Source: Lepidodermella squamata (taxonomy: Eukaryota > Gastrotricha). Taken from it: a DNA stretch of 64,000 nucleotides. Location: assembly GCA_047495785.1 (NCBI GenBank), contig JBLDXI010000017.1, positions 2,914,001 through 2,978,000 of the forward strand. The letters are read 5' to 3'. A program made the translations under genes and the position numbers. Position 1 is the first letter of the stretch. Every line of letters begins with the position of its first letter. This document shows positions 47,635 to 59,382 of this stretch, one piece after another. The notes below the pieces were generated by a model. The model was given only the letters and a program-made list of their open reading frames with translations. It was not told where the DNA came from and did no database searches.

Positions 47635-47894
47635 TAAGTTAGGTTTGTGTGTAGGGCTTGAATGTGTAGGGAATGTGTAGGGGCTTGAAACAGATAGGAC
47701 AGATTTGGTTTATATTTATATTATATCTATAGGCTAATGCTCGGGGTTTATAGGTAGACTGAGCATACTTTCAGCTTAAGAGAACGGTTCTGAAGGAAGT
47801 TCGATTCGAAAATAGCGGTAAACCAAATTAGCGGTAAACCATGACATCAAATTTTATTAAAAAATTGAGATTACTCCAGTAATTTCTTTAAAAT

Positions 47895-49025
47895 TTGTTT
47901 TTGACTTTTTTTTATCCTAAAATTTGCTTTTCTCCGGGCTTCCCTCGGGATCTTAAAAGGCCTGTCGGCCTATCAGGCTATTTCCCTAGCGGGAAACAGC
48001 TCATACCACTTTCTCACGATCTTAGTTGGTTTGAAGCAATTGATAACGCCCTCACTCGTGGTAACAATTCTTACAATGCGCTATCTTTTCATAGAATCAA
48101 TCTTAGTGTCATCAATCGTAACAATTTGGATACTTTATTCTATGGTAAAATCGAATCAGCCATGCTCGCCGGGTCGGAGCTCTGGGGACTCTTTGCGCCC
48201 TCACGGGTCGCCAAACTCGACGGTGTGGGCTATAAATACTTCAAGAGAGCCCGTAATATTCCTTTCACTGCTTCGAACCTGTCCACAGGTTTCACGTTAG
48301 GTATCATTCCGACTAGTCTTAAGGCCAAGCTGAACGCAGCCAAATTCGTCTGTGATTTAACTAAGTGTGATAACCAGTTAGTTCAGGATGCTTTTTCTTT
48401 TTATTGGCATTCTCGCCCTAAACTCGGCGTTCTCAACCCTATCCACTCCGCCAAAAAATTCTTTGCGTCTTATAATATTGAGCCAGATTTCTGGTTTCTT
48501 CGTGACTCGACCATATTTGCTAAAGTAGAACAACATGTACTAGACTGTTTTAAAACTGATTTATCTATTCAATTTCACTCTAGGTACGATAATATATACC
48601 CATTAGCGACTTCATCTGAGTTCGGGATTGCTAAACGCTTCGAAGCTCTACCCTGTGATCTCAGATCCACAGCCCTGCAACTTCTTACAAATAGTATTTT
48701 TCTTAACCTAGAACATTTCATCTTCAATGTGAAAGATACAGTATGTATATTTTGTAAGGAAACTGTTACTTTTCGCCTTATGGCAAACCACCTGTCTTAT
48801 TTCTGCACAGGTATCACTAGTCATGATCCTGTCAGAATTTTTAGTAATAATCAGAGCACTATCAAAAATACCCTTATTTTCTTCAAACGCGTAGCCTTAC
48901 ATATACCTAGAGCCACTACTATTGTCTAAGGATTGGCAAATTGCCTTCGACACTAGGGCTTTTCTCTGCCCAATGATTGAATTTGCTTCCTTGGTGGACC
49001 CGAGGTCCCCAAGGTATGAGGGCAG
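47895..49025 (+). mobile_element. 5'-truncated LINE copy with intact C-terminal ORF part
   Basis: An open frame to 48929 encodes about 340 aa of the region after reverse transcriptase: GKIESAMLAGSELWGLF (the YG-E-W region), KLDGVGYKYFKRARNIP, and a terminal zinc knuckle CIFCKETVTFRLMANHLSYFC-like (CxxC...H...C). The catalytic RT motifs are upstream and missing. The 3' UTR (48930-49025) ends in a hairpin (CCTTGG-T-GGACC / GGTCCCCAAGG, one bulged base) and TATGAGGGCAG. The right boundary is set by comparison with the copy at 8463-8690. The left boundary is uncertain, about 47870-47930. Confidence 0.8.
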
Positions 49026-49198
49026 GCAGGCCGTTCCCCTGCCGTTTTGTTCGCGGAATGTTTGGTTTCCCTCGTCGAAATGTTCGTGGGAAGGATGTTC
49101 GTCGAGAAGCTGCTAGCTGATAGCAGTAAAGAGGTAAAGAATCCGCAAAATTCTCAGTATTTTGCCGGTTTCGGACAAGCTTACGCACTGAGAAGTAT

Positions 49199-49206
49199 AC
49201 TGCATT
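49199..49206. repeat. Left 8-bp target-site duplication
   Basis: ACTGCATT, repeated at 49628-49635. Confidence 0.75.
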
Positions 49207-49627
49207 ACGTAGCTGAAGTTAGCGGGCCACCCTTCCGTGTTAGTTAAATTTGTGCTTTTTTATGTGAAATATGTGCCTCATCGAGGCACATAATACCATG
49301 CTATCAGCACAAAAATAGCACCTTCCTATAATTGGAAGGCTAAAAAATGGCCCGCTAACTTCAATAAACAGCGGATTTTGCTGAAATTAGCGGGCCCGCG
49401 GGCCATTCATCAGCGTGCCACTGTTATGCTACTTGCTACTCTTCCACGTGCTGCTACTGATTTACAAAGAGCTTCCAATTATGTGCCTCGATGATTTCAG
49501 TAGTTCCCGTGTGTTTTCGCTTCAACCATATCTTGCATGCTTCAACCATTTCACATAGAAAAGCACAAATTTAACTAACACGGAAGGGTGGCCCGCCAGG
49601 GGGTGGCCCGCTAACTTCAGCTACGTT
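49207..49627. mobile_element. Foldback/MITE element with AGCGGGCCACC repeats
   Basis: Inverted arms begin ACGTAGCTGAAGTTAGCGGG on the left and AACGTAGCTGAAG on the right (reverse strand). They stay matched through CCTTCCGTGTTAGTTAAATT to AAAAGCACA. The right arm has an extra copy of a GGCGGGCCACCC segment. Further AGCGGGCC motifs and a GTGCCTCATCGAGGCAC palindrome lie inside. An 8-bp ACTGCATT duplication flanks it. No ORF of note. Confidence 0.75.
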
Positions 49628-49635
49628 ACTGCATT
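49628..49635. repeat. Right 8-bp target-site duplication
   Basis: ACTGCATT, copy of 49199-49206. Confidence 0.75.
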
Positions 49636-49983
49636 CACGATAATATTTGATGCACTTGGCAAAGATATATGACTTATTTGTTGTTCCGTGGATATTGGAT
49701 ATTGGAATCTTGATTTAGCCAGTAGCCAGAGTAACCGACATGGCCATACTCTGTGATCGCGACAGAGTGATAGCAACGGTGACTAGTTTCTGTCGACACG
49801 TTTGTCAGAAAATATTTTCGTCTTAGAAAAATCAGCTCTTAAATTTTTTTGCCCGTGAATGCTCTTTTTCTCAAAAAAAACCGGTATATTCTTTCCATTA
49901 AGTGAACGAACTAGTTTTTGAATTTCAATCCCGGAGCTTGAGTTACATGTTGTGATATTATTTCAGAGGATTACAAACTTTGA
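49636..49983. other. Upstream flank of APC1 gene
   Basis: About 350 bp between the element at 49207-49627 and the presumed APC1 start. No coding or structured signal was identified; presumed promoter and 5' UTR. Confidence 0.4.
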
Positions 49984-52900
49984 TTGAAGTTACAACAGAT
50001 CACGCTGGAGCACGATCTTATGATTGAATGTCCATCTGCTATTGAATTTTTCCCATGGGGACGTGCCAAAGCAGATTCATTGTCAACCGATTTTCCCCAC
50101 AGTCGGTGCGAGCGATTGACTGGCTGTCACATCAACGAAGATAGCCGCCTTAAAGTCGAAAAACAGTTTCGTGATATTAGCATTTCTCAGAAGGTAAATA
50201 TATTCATGTCATAAATTTGCAGACCTAATAAAATGAATTTCTTGAGCTTAGTCTGAACTATGGCGCAGAAAATTGTACGAGAATGTAATCTATGAAGCCT
50301 ACGCTCGTCAGAGCAAGCTGTTTGTCTGCTTCACATCTGTAACTGATGTTCGTGTTGAAGTCCGGGACGTCGGCACTTATAAGTGCGCGTTCCATGTGGA
50401 TTACACCATCAAAGATGTAAGAACGATCTCAGTATAATCTGTCATCTAATATCAAGTCTTAATCGATTTTCAGATTTTCTTCTGCACGTTTCAATCGGGA
50501 ATTACCATGAGAAGCGAAGATGAGACAGAGGCCAAACCCAAGTGCGAAATTTACGTCGGCTGCTTTGATGGTCACGATGTTGTTGATATTTATGGAATTC
50601 ACTCCCAGCAACACTATGGAATAAAGTTTCCATTCCAGGTGAGCTTTTGTTGTTATAAGTCATCATGGAAGTAATGATAAATATTGCCAGGTGCTTCACA
50701 TCAGCCCATTCAGTAACGGTTTACTGATTTCTCGAGGTTTGCGCCCGTCTGAAATGCCGCTGTCAAAAGATGCAACTCAGAAGAGAAAGCAGCAGCAGCA
50801 GGGTCAAAACTCGTTTTACAGATCGCCAACTGTCTTCGCGTTGGTTCATCCATTGGACGAAGTATCTCCTGTTGTCGCTAAAACACCGCTGAATAAATTG
50901 CAATCTCAGTGCGTTCAAATATCCAACAGGACATCAGTGATGCATGATATCACCGCTCTTGCTAACGACAATCAGTGGCGAGCTACTTTCTGGAATTCTG
51001 CCAATCAGCGAGTTATCCATGTTGATGAGGAGTTCGATCTCGTATTTGTTGGGAATGCCAAAACAGGAGTTCATTGTGCCTGGCGCTTGAACCAAGCTGC
51101 CCGAGAAGTAAATATCGTGTTTATTTATTGATACCTGAATTACTGTGAACCATATTTAGGATATCGACGCTGTTCTTACAGAGAGTGGAAAACCGGTTGA
51201 AACCGCATATTTGACAATCGCTTGCAGTCCAGCAATTGGCCATGTGACCGCGAATAGCAGTCGGTTGTCTCAGTATTCCATTCGCGATATTTCGCAGCTT
51301 GGAATAAGTAAATTGGCGGCTGGAGATGCACGGCAGTCGCCGTCATTGGGCAGGACCTTCAACCAACCTAACGGCTCATCTTCGGCAGCTGGAACTACTT
51401 TTCTGTCAAACTATGGATTGGGGAACTCGACTGTCAATATCAGCACGACACCCTCAATGTCGATATCGACAAACTCAGCGAATTTTGGCGCTAATTTTGG
51501 TGGCTTGGCGACTTCCTCGCCACGGAACGCTGCTGAACAAATAGCAAGGCGCAGATCAACGGTGGGTTCTCAACTGCAAGTCTCTGGCATTGGCAGTCCC
51601 GCTTTTTCGGTGAATGCCAGACTTGGAATCGCGGGTAATCAATCACCGGGAGTTCAAACCAGAGGAGCGGCCCGGACACCCGTGAGACCCCCTCCCACTG
51701 GGGCGTCACCAAATACTAGTAGACCTCAAATAATCCCACAAGCCCCTGATTTTGGTTTACTACGTGGATTTTACCAACCAATGGATGCCGATGCTGCCGA
51801 ACCTGTTTTGCCTACTCATGTTCTGGAACAAGTTTGGGTTGAACCCATAGCCGGTTTGCGGGAACCCCCGGGTTTGATGCCACCTCCCTCGGCGCCATCC
51901 AACACGGCGATGAAAGCGTTTGTCGCCAGGGATTTGAGAAAATCTACTTACCTGTGTTACCTGTTGAAATCTAAAATGCAACTGCGATGTGTTGAATTCA
52001 CTCGAACTGATTCATCGCTGGTGTTCCATTCGCATGTCTCAGTGATTCCAGCCTTGGATGCCATTCCGATCCGTCCGATCAATATGACTCTGATAATCGA
52101 TCCATTATACAATTTGGAGTTGTTGTCTGGTTCGATCCGAGTCTGCAAGGTTTTGCTGAATACCAGTATTCATTTGATTCAAACACCGATATCGATGGCA
52201 CCTGTTGCCGGGGCGTCGTCGATGTGCCTAATGCCGAAAACACCACTGTCATGCGGGGCTCTTCTCAGCACGGCGATGAGGCCTAAACCCGGCGGGAATT
52301 TGACAGCAACCGCCTTGAAACCGAACCATCCACATCACAATTTGCTTCTCGATGCCTCTTTCGGCGAGGCGACGATGCTTTCCCCTGTTCCGACTGATAC
52401 CAGTTTGACGACTCAACATCTTGCATCGATGATGACCCCGGTAGCTGGCGGTGGCTTGCGGCGCCCGATGCATATGATGGTAGGGTTGAGCACGGGCGGT
52501 AGTGTCCAGTCCGGCATGTCAGCCATTCATCACAGGCAGCAACCAACAGCCGACTCGCCGATCATTTGCACCCGGTTTGTTGCTTATGTCAGCGACTTGA
52601 TAGTATTGGAATTATCGAACACGGTTCACATTCAAACTGTGGTACCGCCGTTGTCGCGAACCCGTTTGGTCGGTTCGTGCATCCGTTGCCTGCAATCGTC
52701 CCTCTCACCGAATTCTTTCGCTTCCTTCGTCGGAAATTGGTACACGCGGACTAATGCACCCGGGCGTGTTTCGTCTCGCCGTGAATGGGCGACATTTTGC
52801 GGCCAACTGCTCCAGTTTTGCGGTATCCACGTCGATGACCCGCAGTATTTATTCGGAAGTGAAGATTTGATTGTCCTCGATGATTCGACCATCGACAGTG

Positions 52901-55900
52901 GCGGCGGGTCGTACAGCACTACCTCGGTCGCTTTGAATGACGAACCGATGACTGAGGCGAAAAGGTGGCGATCCAGTGCGGAACCGGCTGATTCAGACTG
53001 GAGTGGATTGTTGGCAATCACTGGCGGTGGCCCTCATTCGAAAACGCCTCATGGCCGGTCTCCGATAATTGTAACATTCCAAGACGCTAACAGCGATCTG
53101 ATTTGCGACATGATTAGCGGCCTGCATGGTTTAGCTCAAGAAATCATTATTGGCCACACGTTTTCAGCTGACTCAGTTTGCGTCGCGAAATTCATCCTAT
53201 TTCTCTGCCGGGTTTTAGCGTCAGTCAACCCCGATCAACAAAAAATCTCAATTTCGAGCATTTATCGCTTTTATCATTCGTTTTTGCTGTCGACTAACAG
53301 CCGGGCTCTTGCTGTTTTCGATCACATGGAGTTCGGCCAAAATCAACTGGGCCCGCTGACAAAGACTGTTGGTTCAGATCTGCTACTGCCATACATGTTG
53401 CCGCTCGATTTCGGCCATGAAAGTGGTGTCAATTCCATCGCGTTTTTCCTCGATCGTGTTTTGAAAGCAATTCACTCGTCCCTGCCCGGCAATGCGTCGA
53501 TGATAAATGAGAACGCTATTGCCCTGGTGCAAGCTGGAGCTAAACTTGCCGATATTTTAAGGTGGCGACCCCTTGTTGCTTTTGCCTTGAGTGAAATTGT
53601 CGGATCGATGGCATTGTCTAAGAAGCCTCGTTTCGACCTGGATCCTGCGTTTTATCGCGCGATTGGTCGGGAAGATATGTATCGAAATCTTCAACCGAAG
53701 GCTGCGTCTCAATTCACCGATAGCTCGAACAGCTCCGTTGCCCTATTTATAGGTCCCTTAGCGAACGAGTACCGTATTTTCCCTCAAACTGCGAAAAACG
53801 AACCGGGCGTTGGCATGACTATTTCAGTTGAAGATCTCGCCACCCCGCCGCCGGGCTATATCGAAGACGGCATGGAGAAGATGACGTGGAGCTTGCTCGA
53901 CGCAATTTTCCCAGACGACAGCATTCCGCTGGAAATTCGCCGCCTGCTACAATCAGCCAGGCCTGTTCACGTTTCGGTAAAACGAGCCTCTCATCTCACT
54001 GATCAAGATTACAACGTCGAGTGCGAGCGAACTTTGTACCAAATTTGCACCAGGGTAGTGACGTTACCATTCGGCCGGGGCGCCTTCACCCTTGGTACGT
54101 ACCGCCCGAGCACCAGCCAGCCAATCACGCCGCCTAGGCTATGCTTATCTGGCATAATTCCATCGACAGGTATCAATGTTGAGTTGTCCCACATTCCCGA
54201 AAAACTGCACCCGTCTGATTTGGCGTGGGCGCATTTTCACAACGGAGCCGCCGCTGGTCTGAGCGCTGCGTGTGAAGCTCAACTATTCGATTCAACCTGG
54301 ATTCAGTATTCGCTATCGATGCTTAACAGCGTCGGTATTTTGGGCGAAGCCGCTGCGACTGGTTCAAATAACCAACAGGGCTCATCCGCAAATAACACCG
54401 GAACCCCTGAACGCCTCCACGAACAGGCTGGTTTGCTGCTCGGCCTGGGTATCGGTGGCCATTTGAATAATGTGAATCGTTATCATTTGACCATGTGGTT
54501 ACATACCGGCCATCGGCAGACTTCGATCGGCTTGTTACTCGGCCTTTGCGCTGGAAAAATTGGCAGCCGTGATCCGAACTTATTCCCCTGTCTAGCCGTT
54601 CACTTACCGGTTCTTCAACCGCCGGCTGCTTTGGAGTTGGAAGTTGACCAGCTCGTTCAAACCGCGTGTCTCCTCTCGCTTGGTTTGTTGTATGCCGACT
54701 CTGGCAATCATTACATCGCTGCTAGATTGGCCGGCGAAGTTGGCCGCCGCCCTGTTTTACCGGGCGACCCAGTTCCGGTTTGCCAGGAGGGCTACGTGTT
54801 ATCAGCTGCTTTCGGTCTTGGCTTAGTTATGTTGCAGCGCGGACCCACTGACCACCCGCCGGATAGCGTCTTAGCCTCAGACCTTCACCAGCTTTTGATC
54901 GGAGGTCGTCGATCACCCCATCACATCGCACTGATTCGCAACGCAGTCACCCCGCCTCAGCCTGACCCGGTGCCTCAGTCGCATGTAGCTACGGTTGCGC
55001 ACCACACTGGAATCGCGCCATTGCACACGCTGGAGACGGAAAATTTCAACATCCACGTCACATCTGCCCCGGCGGCTGTTGCTTTAGGCCTGATGTACTT
55101 CGATTCAAACGACCCGGTAGTCGGTAAATGGCTGGCCGCCCCGCCGACCGAAGCAGGTCTCCGCATGATCCCACCCGATATCTTGCTAATCCGAACTGTC
55201 TGCTGCTGTTTGGTAAACTGGTCGAAAGTTAGGCCGGATGACACCCTGATGGAGACGTTTGTGCCGAAATACATCCGCGCCCATGCCTTCAACGGCGCCC
55301 TTCTGCGAATCGGTTTGATCGATGTCGAAACAATCAGCGCGAGCTACTGCGCTATAATTTCCGGCCTCTGCTTCGCCATTGGCTTACGATTTGCCGGCAG
55401 TGGCCTGTCAGCTGTTTCGAACTTTCTACTCCGCTGGACTGATTTCTTCCTAGAGGCGCTCAATAACCCGACCCACCTTAAATTAGTCGGAAGGTGCTGC
55501 TTGGAGCGAGGCATTGCAACCACGGTCCTGTCAGCTGCCATGGTCATGTCAGGCCGGGGTGACCAACGAACGCTGTCCTATTGCCGATATTTACTGGCGC
55601 GTTGCGAGAAAATTCGAACTGCTCATAACGCGCTATTCGCCCCGTTGCCTTCGATTGTACTGTCTTACGGGACTAACGTGGCGGCTAGTATTGCGGTTGG
55701 CCTTCTTGGCCTCGGTGGCTGTTCTATGGCGCTTCGTTCCTCGCGGCCGATTGACGTTGCGATTTTATTCCTGTCCCTCTACCCGGTAATGCCGGTCGCG
55801 CCGTCGGATAACCGGTATCATCTACAGGCCTTCCGCCATCTCTACGCCCTAGCTGCGGAGCAATGCGTTTTGGCGCCGGAATTCCCGATATCGTCGGTTG

Positions 55901-56902
55901 TTGGCAACAACGAATCGGGCAATCGCCAGAAACAGCAAATTATCGTCGAAGTTTCGCCGTCATCGACCGCGTTCGAAGCTGGCGGTGTTACGCTGAAACG
56001 CCGGTTAACCGCACCCTGCCAGTTGCCATCTCTCGAATCGCTGTCCCGCGTCGAAATTCTCGTTCGCGACGACAGTGATCTGGATGGTGATGGCGGCGCT
56101 TCGAAATCGATTGCGCCCTCACAGCCGCTAACACTGCTCATGTCTATCGAAAAGACCGATTCGGCTGCATGGGCGGCATTGCGACGAGCCATTTGCGAAA
56201 GGTAAGCATTTAAAATTTCTCTCACATCCAACTTAATTTTTTTCGATTATTCAGCCGAGGCGTTTTTCTGGTTCAAACTCCGCCGGATATGTCTGAGGTG
56301 GCGAATATCGAACAGCTGGCCGAAGCTCTGCCTTACGGAGCAGCGATTGCTAGAATTATTCGCCGACTTTGCTGTCGCCGCCATCGCAAACGAGTGGGAC
56401 GTATGAATGAAGAATCTCGAGATGATGAACACCTTTACGTTCGGATGCAGCTACCAATCGTCAAAAAATTGATTGCGGTATACATTAAACCTCCTTAAAA
56501 AAATTTATATTAAATTTCAAATTTTTTAAGGCGGTTATCGAACTTCGGCGGTTTAGCTCTCTGCCATGCGAGCAGCGCCGTGTTGGCCAGCCGTTATCGC
56601 CTCATACCATTACGACCCTGGTCGACCTTGCTCAGATCTCCAGATTAACCGCTGCCCCGGATACGCCTGGCCTATTGCTGACTGCCCTCAGCACCGTTTC
56701 GACCCGCTTCGGCGACGTCATTCGCCTGTTGGCCGCCGATGTCGAACAATGCGTCATGTCAGTTTTAGCCGCGGAAGAGGACGCGTGTCACGGTGTCGAA
56801 GAGCTAGTAAAATCTGTGAAAATGCCGCCGAACGTGGCCGAGCCGCTGCAGTCTTTCTGCCTGCTCGCCAGCAGTTGGCTCGATCAAGCTGTTCGCGGTT
56901 GA
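49984..56902 (+). CDS. ANAPC1: Anaphase-promoting complex subunit 1 (APC1)
   Basis: Largest scaffold subunit of the APC/C E3 ubiquitin ligase, which degrades securin and cyclins. Seven exons: about 49984-50193, 50263-50417, 50475-50638, 50691-51105, 51161-56202, 56254-56476 and 56530-56902. Exon 1 has ECPSAIEFFPWGRAKADS; exon 2 VIYEAYARQSKLFVCFTSVT. The beta-propeller region includes SPTVFALVHPLDEVSPVVAK and YLCYLLKSKMQLRCVEFTRT. The middle has LLQSARPVHVSVKR, LTDQDYNVECERTLYQICTR and DLAWAHFHNGAAAGLSA. Proteasome/cyclosome repeats follow: GLLLGLGIGGHLNNVNRYHL, TSIGLLLGLCAGKIGSRDPN, QTACLLSLGLLYADSGNHYI, VLSAAFGLGLVMLQRG. The protein is about 2,200 aa, somewhat longer than the human one, with a Ser/Gly-rich insert near 51340-51740. 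Exon 5 alone is 5 kb. The start ATG is the least certain point. AATAAA at about 57041. Confidence 0.95.
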
Positions 56903-57349
56903 TTAAAAAATTAGTGTCATCTCAGCAATCTTCTCAACGTTTTACTCTGGTGTAACGCTAATTTTGGCTTTCAATTTGACACGTCTTTGAAAACCATCTT
57001 ATTTCTGCTCTTTTTGCAGGTGATTTTGAATTGAAATTCGAATAAATAAAAATGAAGAAATAATAAGTGAGGCTGCCTTGGTTTGTCTGATATCAGTCAT
57101 TTTGTGTGTGACAATTCTCAGTATAGTCCTTCAAGACTATTGATCACGTCTAATTGTTGACGTCATTTTCTGTTCCTCGTGTAAAATCATCCAGGTCGAA
57201 AATTGGCTGCTTTGTTTACATAGGCCAAAGCGGAACTGGTGGTGCTTATTCACCGGGATAATATCGGTAATTGGCTGAGCTCGTCGCGGGGCGAGGAGAA
57301 AGACGTCATTTTCAAAGCGTAACGAGTGCACGTTGTTTTTCGCAGAGTT

Positions 57350-57356
57350 TATATAT
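57350..57356 (+). promoter_or_regulatory. TATA-like box of trypsin-like gene 1
   Basis: TATATAT lies 52-58 bp before the ATG at 57408, leaving room for a start site about 30 bp downstream and a very short 5' UTR. Confidence 0.4.
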
Positions 57357-57407
57357 TGCTGGCAGATCAGCGTGCCAAGGCACATTCTTACCTTTTGCAA
57401 ACTAAAA

Positions 57408-58472
57408 ATGAAAGCCATTTTAGTTCTCGTTTTGGCTGTTTCAGTAGTCGAAGCCCAGTGGAACTGGCCGTGGAATAGGAAGACTACAACAACTACGACC
57501 AGGCAACCTACCACGCGATTTGTCCCAATTTTTTCCACTATGCAGGCCGGATCTGCTAAGACCACGCCTGGTAGCAAGGACCTTTCATGCGGTTCCAGTG
57601 CTATTTTAGAGCGTGAAGGTTCGTCATCTATCGTCCCTCAGGGAATCGTTGGCGGAACAGATGCTCGCGCCAATGAATTTCCGTACCAGGTGAAAATCAA
57701 CTACAACAGAAATTTCATTTGCGGCGGTTCTATCATTTCTGAGCGTCACATTCTCACCGCGGCGCACTGCATAATGTCGGGGGCTACCGCGTCGAGCTAT
57801 CAAATCGTGACTGGGGATCATAACCGAAATACGGCCGATGCTGGCGAACAAACGTATCAGATTTCTAAGGTTATCGTCCATCCGATGAACTCGCAGAAAA
57901 CCAACGTTTACGACGTTGCTATTTTGGTTACGTCTCAACCGATGAGTTTAGGCCAAGCATATGCCAGGAAAGTTTGCCTGCCCGAGCAAAGCCGTAACAC
58001 CCTGGATGAATCACTTATTGGTAAATCTGCCATCATTACGGGCTGGGGGAAGTTGAAGGAAAGCGGCCAGACGGCAACGATTTTGCAAAAGGCAGCTGTG
58101 CCCATTTTGTCTCAGACTGACTGCCAGCGCAGCTATGGAACGGCGATAACTGACGACATGTTCTGCGGTGGTTACCAAGCTGGTGGCATTGATTCTTGCC
58201 AGGGAGATAGCGGTGGTCCTCTTGTCGTTGTCCAGAACAATCGATTCGTTCTGCATGGAGTTACTTCATGGTAACATTTTCAATACTTGAACTGGAATAA
58301 CATTAATTTCCGGTCATTTCTCAGGGGATACGGCTGTGCTCAGCGAAACTATCCTGGGTAAGCGTTTAATTTCTTGTTAATTTGCGAGATTATTAATATT
58401 TTTATTTTCAGGGTTTACTCTCGCGTTTCACATTCGTTGGACTGGATCAAGAAGACAATGAGCGAAAACTAA
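57408..58472 (+). CDS. Secreted trypsin-like serine protease 1
   Basis: S1 peptidase, probably secreted as a zymogen. Three exons: 57408-58270, about 58324-58357 and about 58412-58472. Signal peptide MKAILVLVLAVSVVEA. A short Thr-rich pro-segment follows (KTTTTTTRQPTTRF) with LSCGSSAIL supplying the pro-domain Cys. The activation site is Q/IVGGTDARANEFPYQV (about residue 81), with no basic residue directly before Ile, so activation by a trypsin-like enzyme is not obvious. Catalytic triad: His in LTAAHC, Asp in YDVAIL, Ser in [10 protein letters not shown]. The Asp at the start of [10 protein letters not shown] (position 189) predicts cleavage after Arg/Lys. The end GYGCAQRNYPG/VYSRVSHSLDWIKKTM is complete. 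AATAAA at about 58585. It is a close relative of the downstream protease. Confidence 0.92.
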
Positions 58473-59382
58473 TTCAAGGGAAACAATTGCGCGGGAACAT
58501 TTTTTCGAACTTTTCATTCCTATTCTTTTTTATTCCGGTGCAAACAGCAGATTCCCTCTCATGCTTTTCATCTATTAAGTGTCAATAAAAATTTCAATAT
58601 TTATAGTGTATAGGAGATTAGGTACCAATGGATGAGCTAACAGTATTTGTTTTAATATACTATGCTGATAAAGTACGGAAATCGAAATCGCCAGAAATAT
58701 GCAGAGAGAGGATTCTGCGAAAGATAAACACACGAAGGCCACAGAAGAAGCTGATATCAATGGCTGAGATTTGTCTGGACAAGCAGCACTTGGTCATTAT
58801 TATTTTTCTTGTAAATAGCATTATTTTTGTATTCGCCTTACCTAGCAGTAGCTAGCCTGAATGTCAAGAACTCTTGTAGCCTGGCTTTTCGTCCAACACT
58901 TAGTTTGAGATCGGTTTATACAGAGCTAATCGCAATACGGTTCTGAGTGGTTCTCGATTAAGCCATTTGCGGGCTTTATATAAATTATATTACAGGTACA
59001 CTCTTGACCAACTGTTTGCTTTACCGTCGTACGGAAGTCAGACAGTCGTGTGTGTATAAACGAAAAAAGTTGTGGCGGGGTATAATGGCCGGCCAAAACA
59101 CAGGTACACACGGGGGCGTGCGGCCCAAGACGAAAGTTGAGCCGTTACGCGACACGCTTCGTCAGAGATTTACAATCGAATGTCAAAACTATCTTTATAT
59201 CATTGGTTGATGCGTAGGAAGCCCATCGCAGTGACAAGTTGTGTTGTTACATATAGCATCGCACCCCGCTGAAGCTGCTGGCTGCTTATTTCTCTCGATT
59301 ATATTAACACTCAAAGTGCCACTTGATTATTCAATAACCTACTTTTCCTCCATATTAATAGGAAGTTTCTCATCATCAGCTG
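58473..59382. other. Intergenic region between the two proteases
   Basis: About 900 bp. The first 120 bp is the 3' UTR of protease 1, with AATAAA at about 58585. A TTTATATAAATT box is at about 58975. No other coding region is supported. Confidence 0.5.

Noticed and set aside
48919-49188. Minus-strand frame also seen at 8585-8773
   Set aside because: Shared only because it is antisense to the LINE 3' end.
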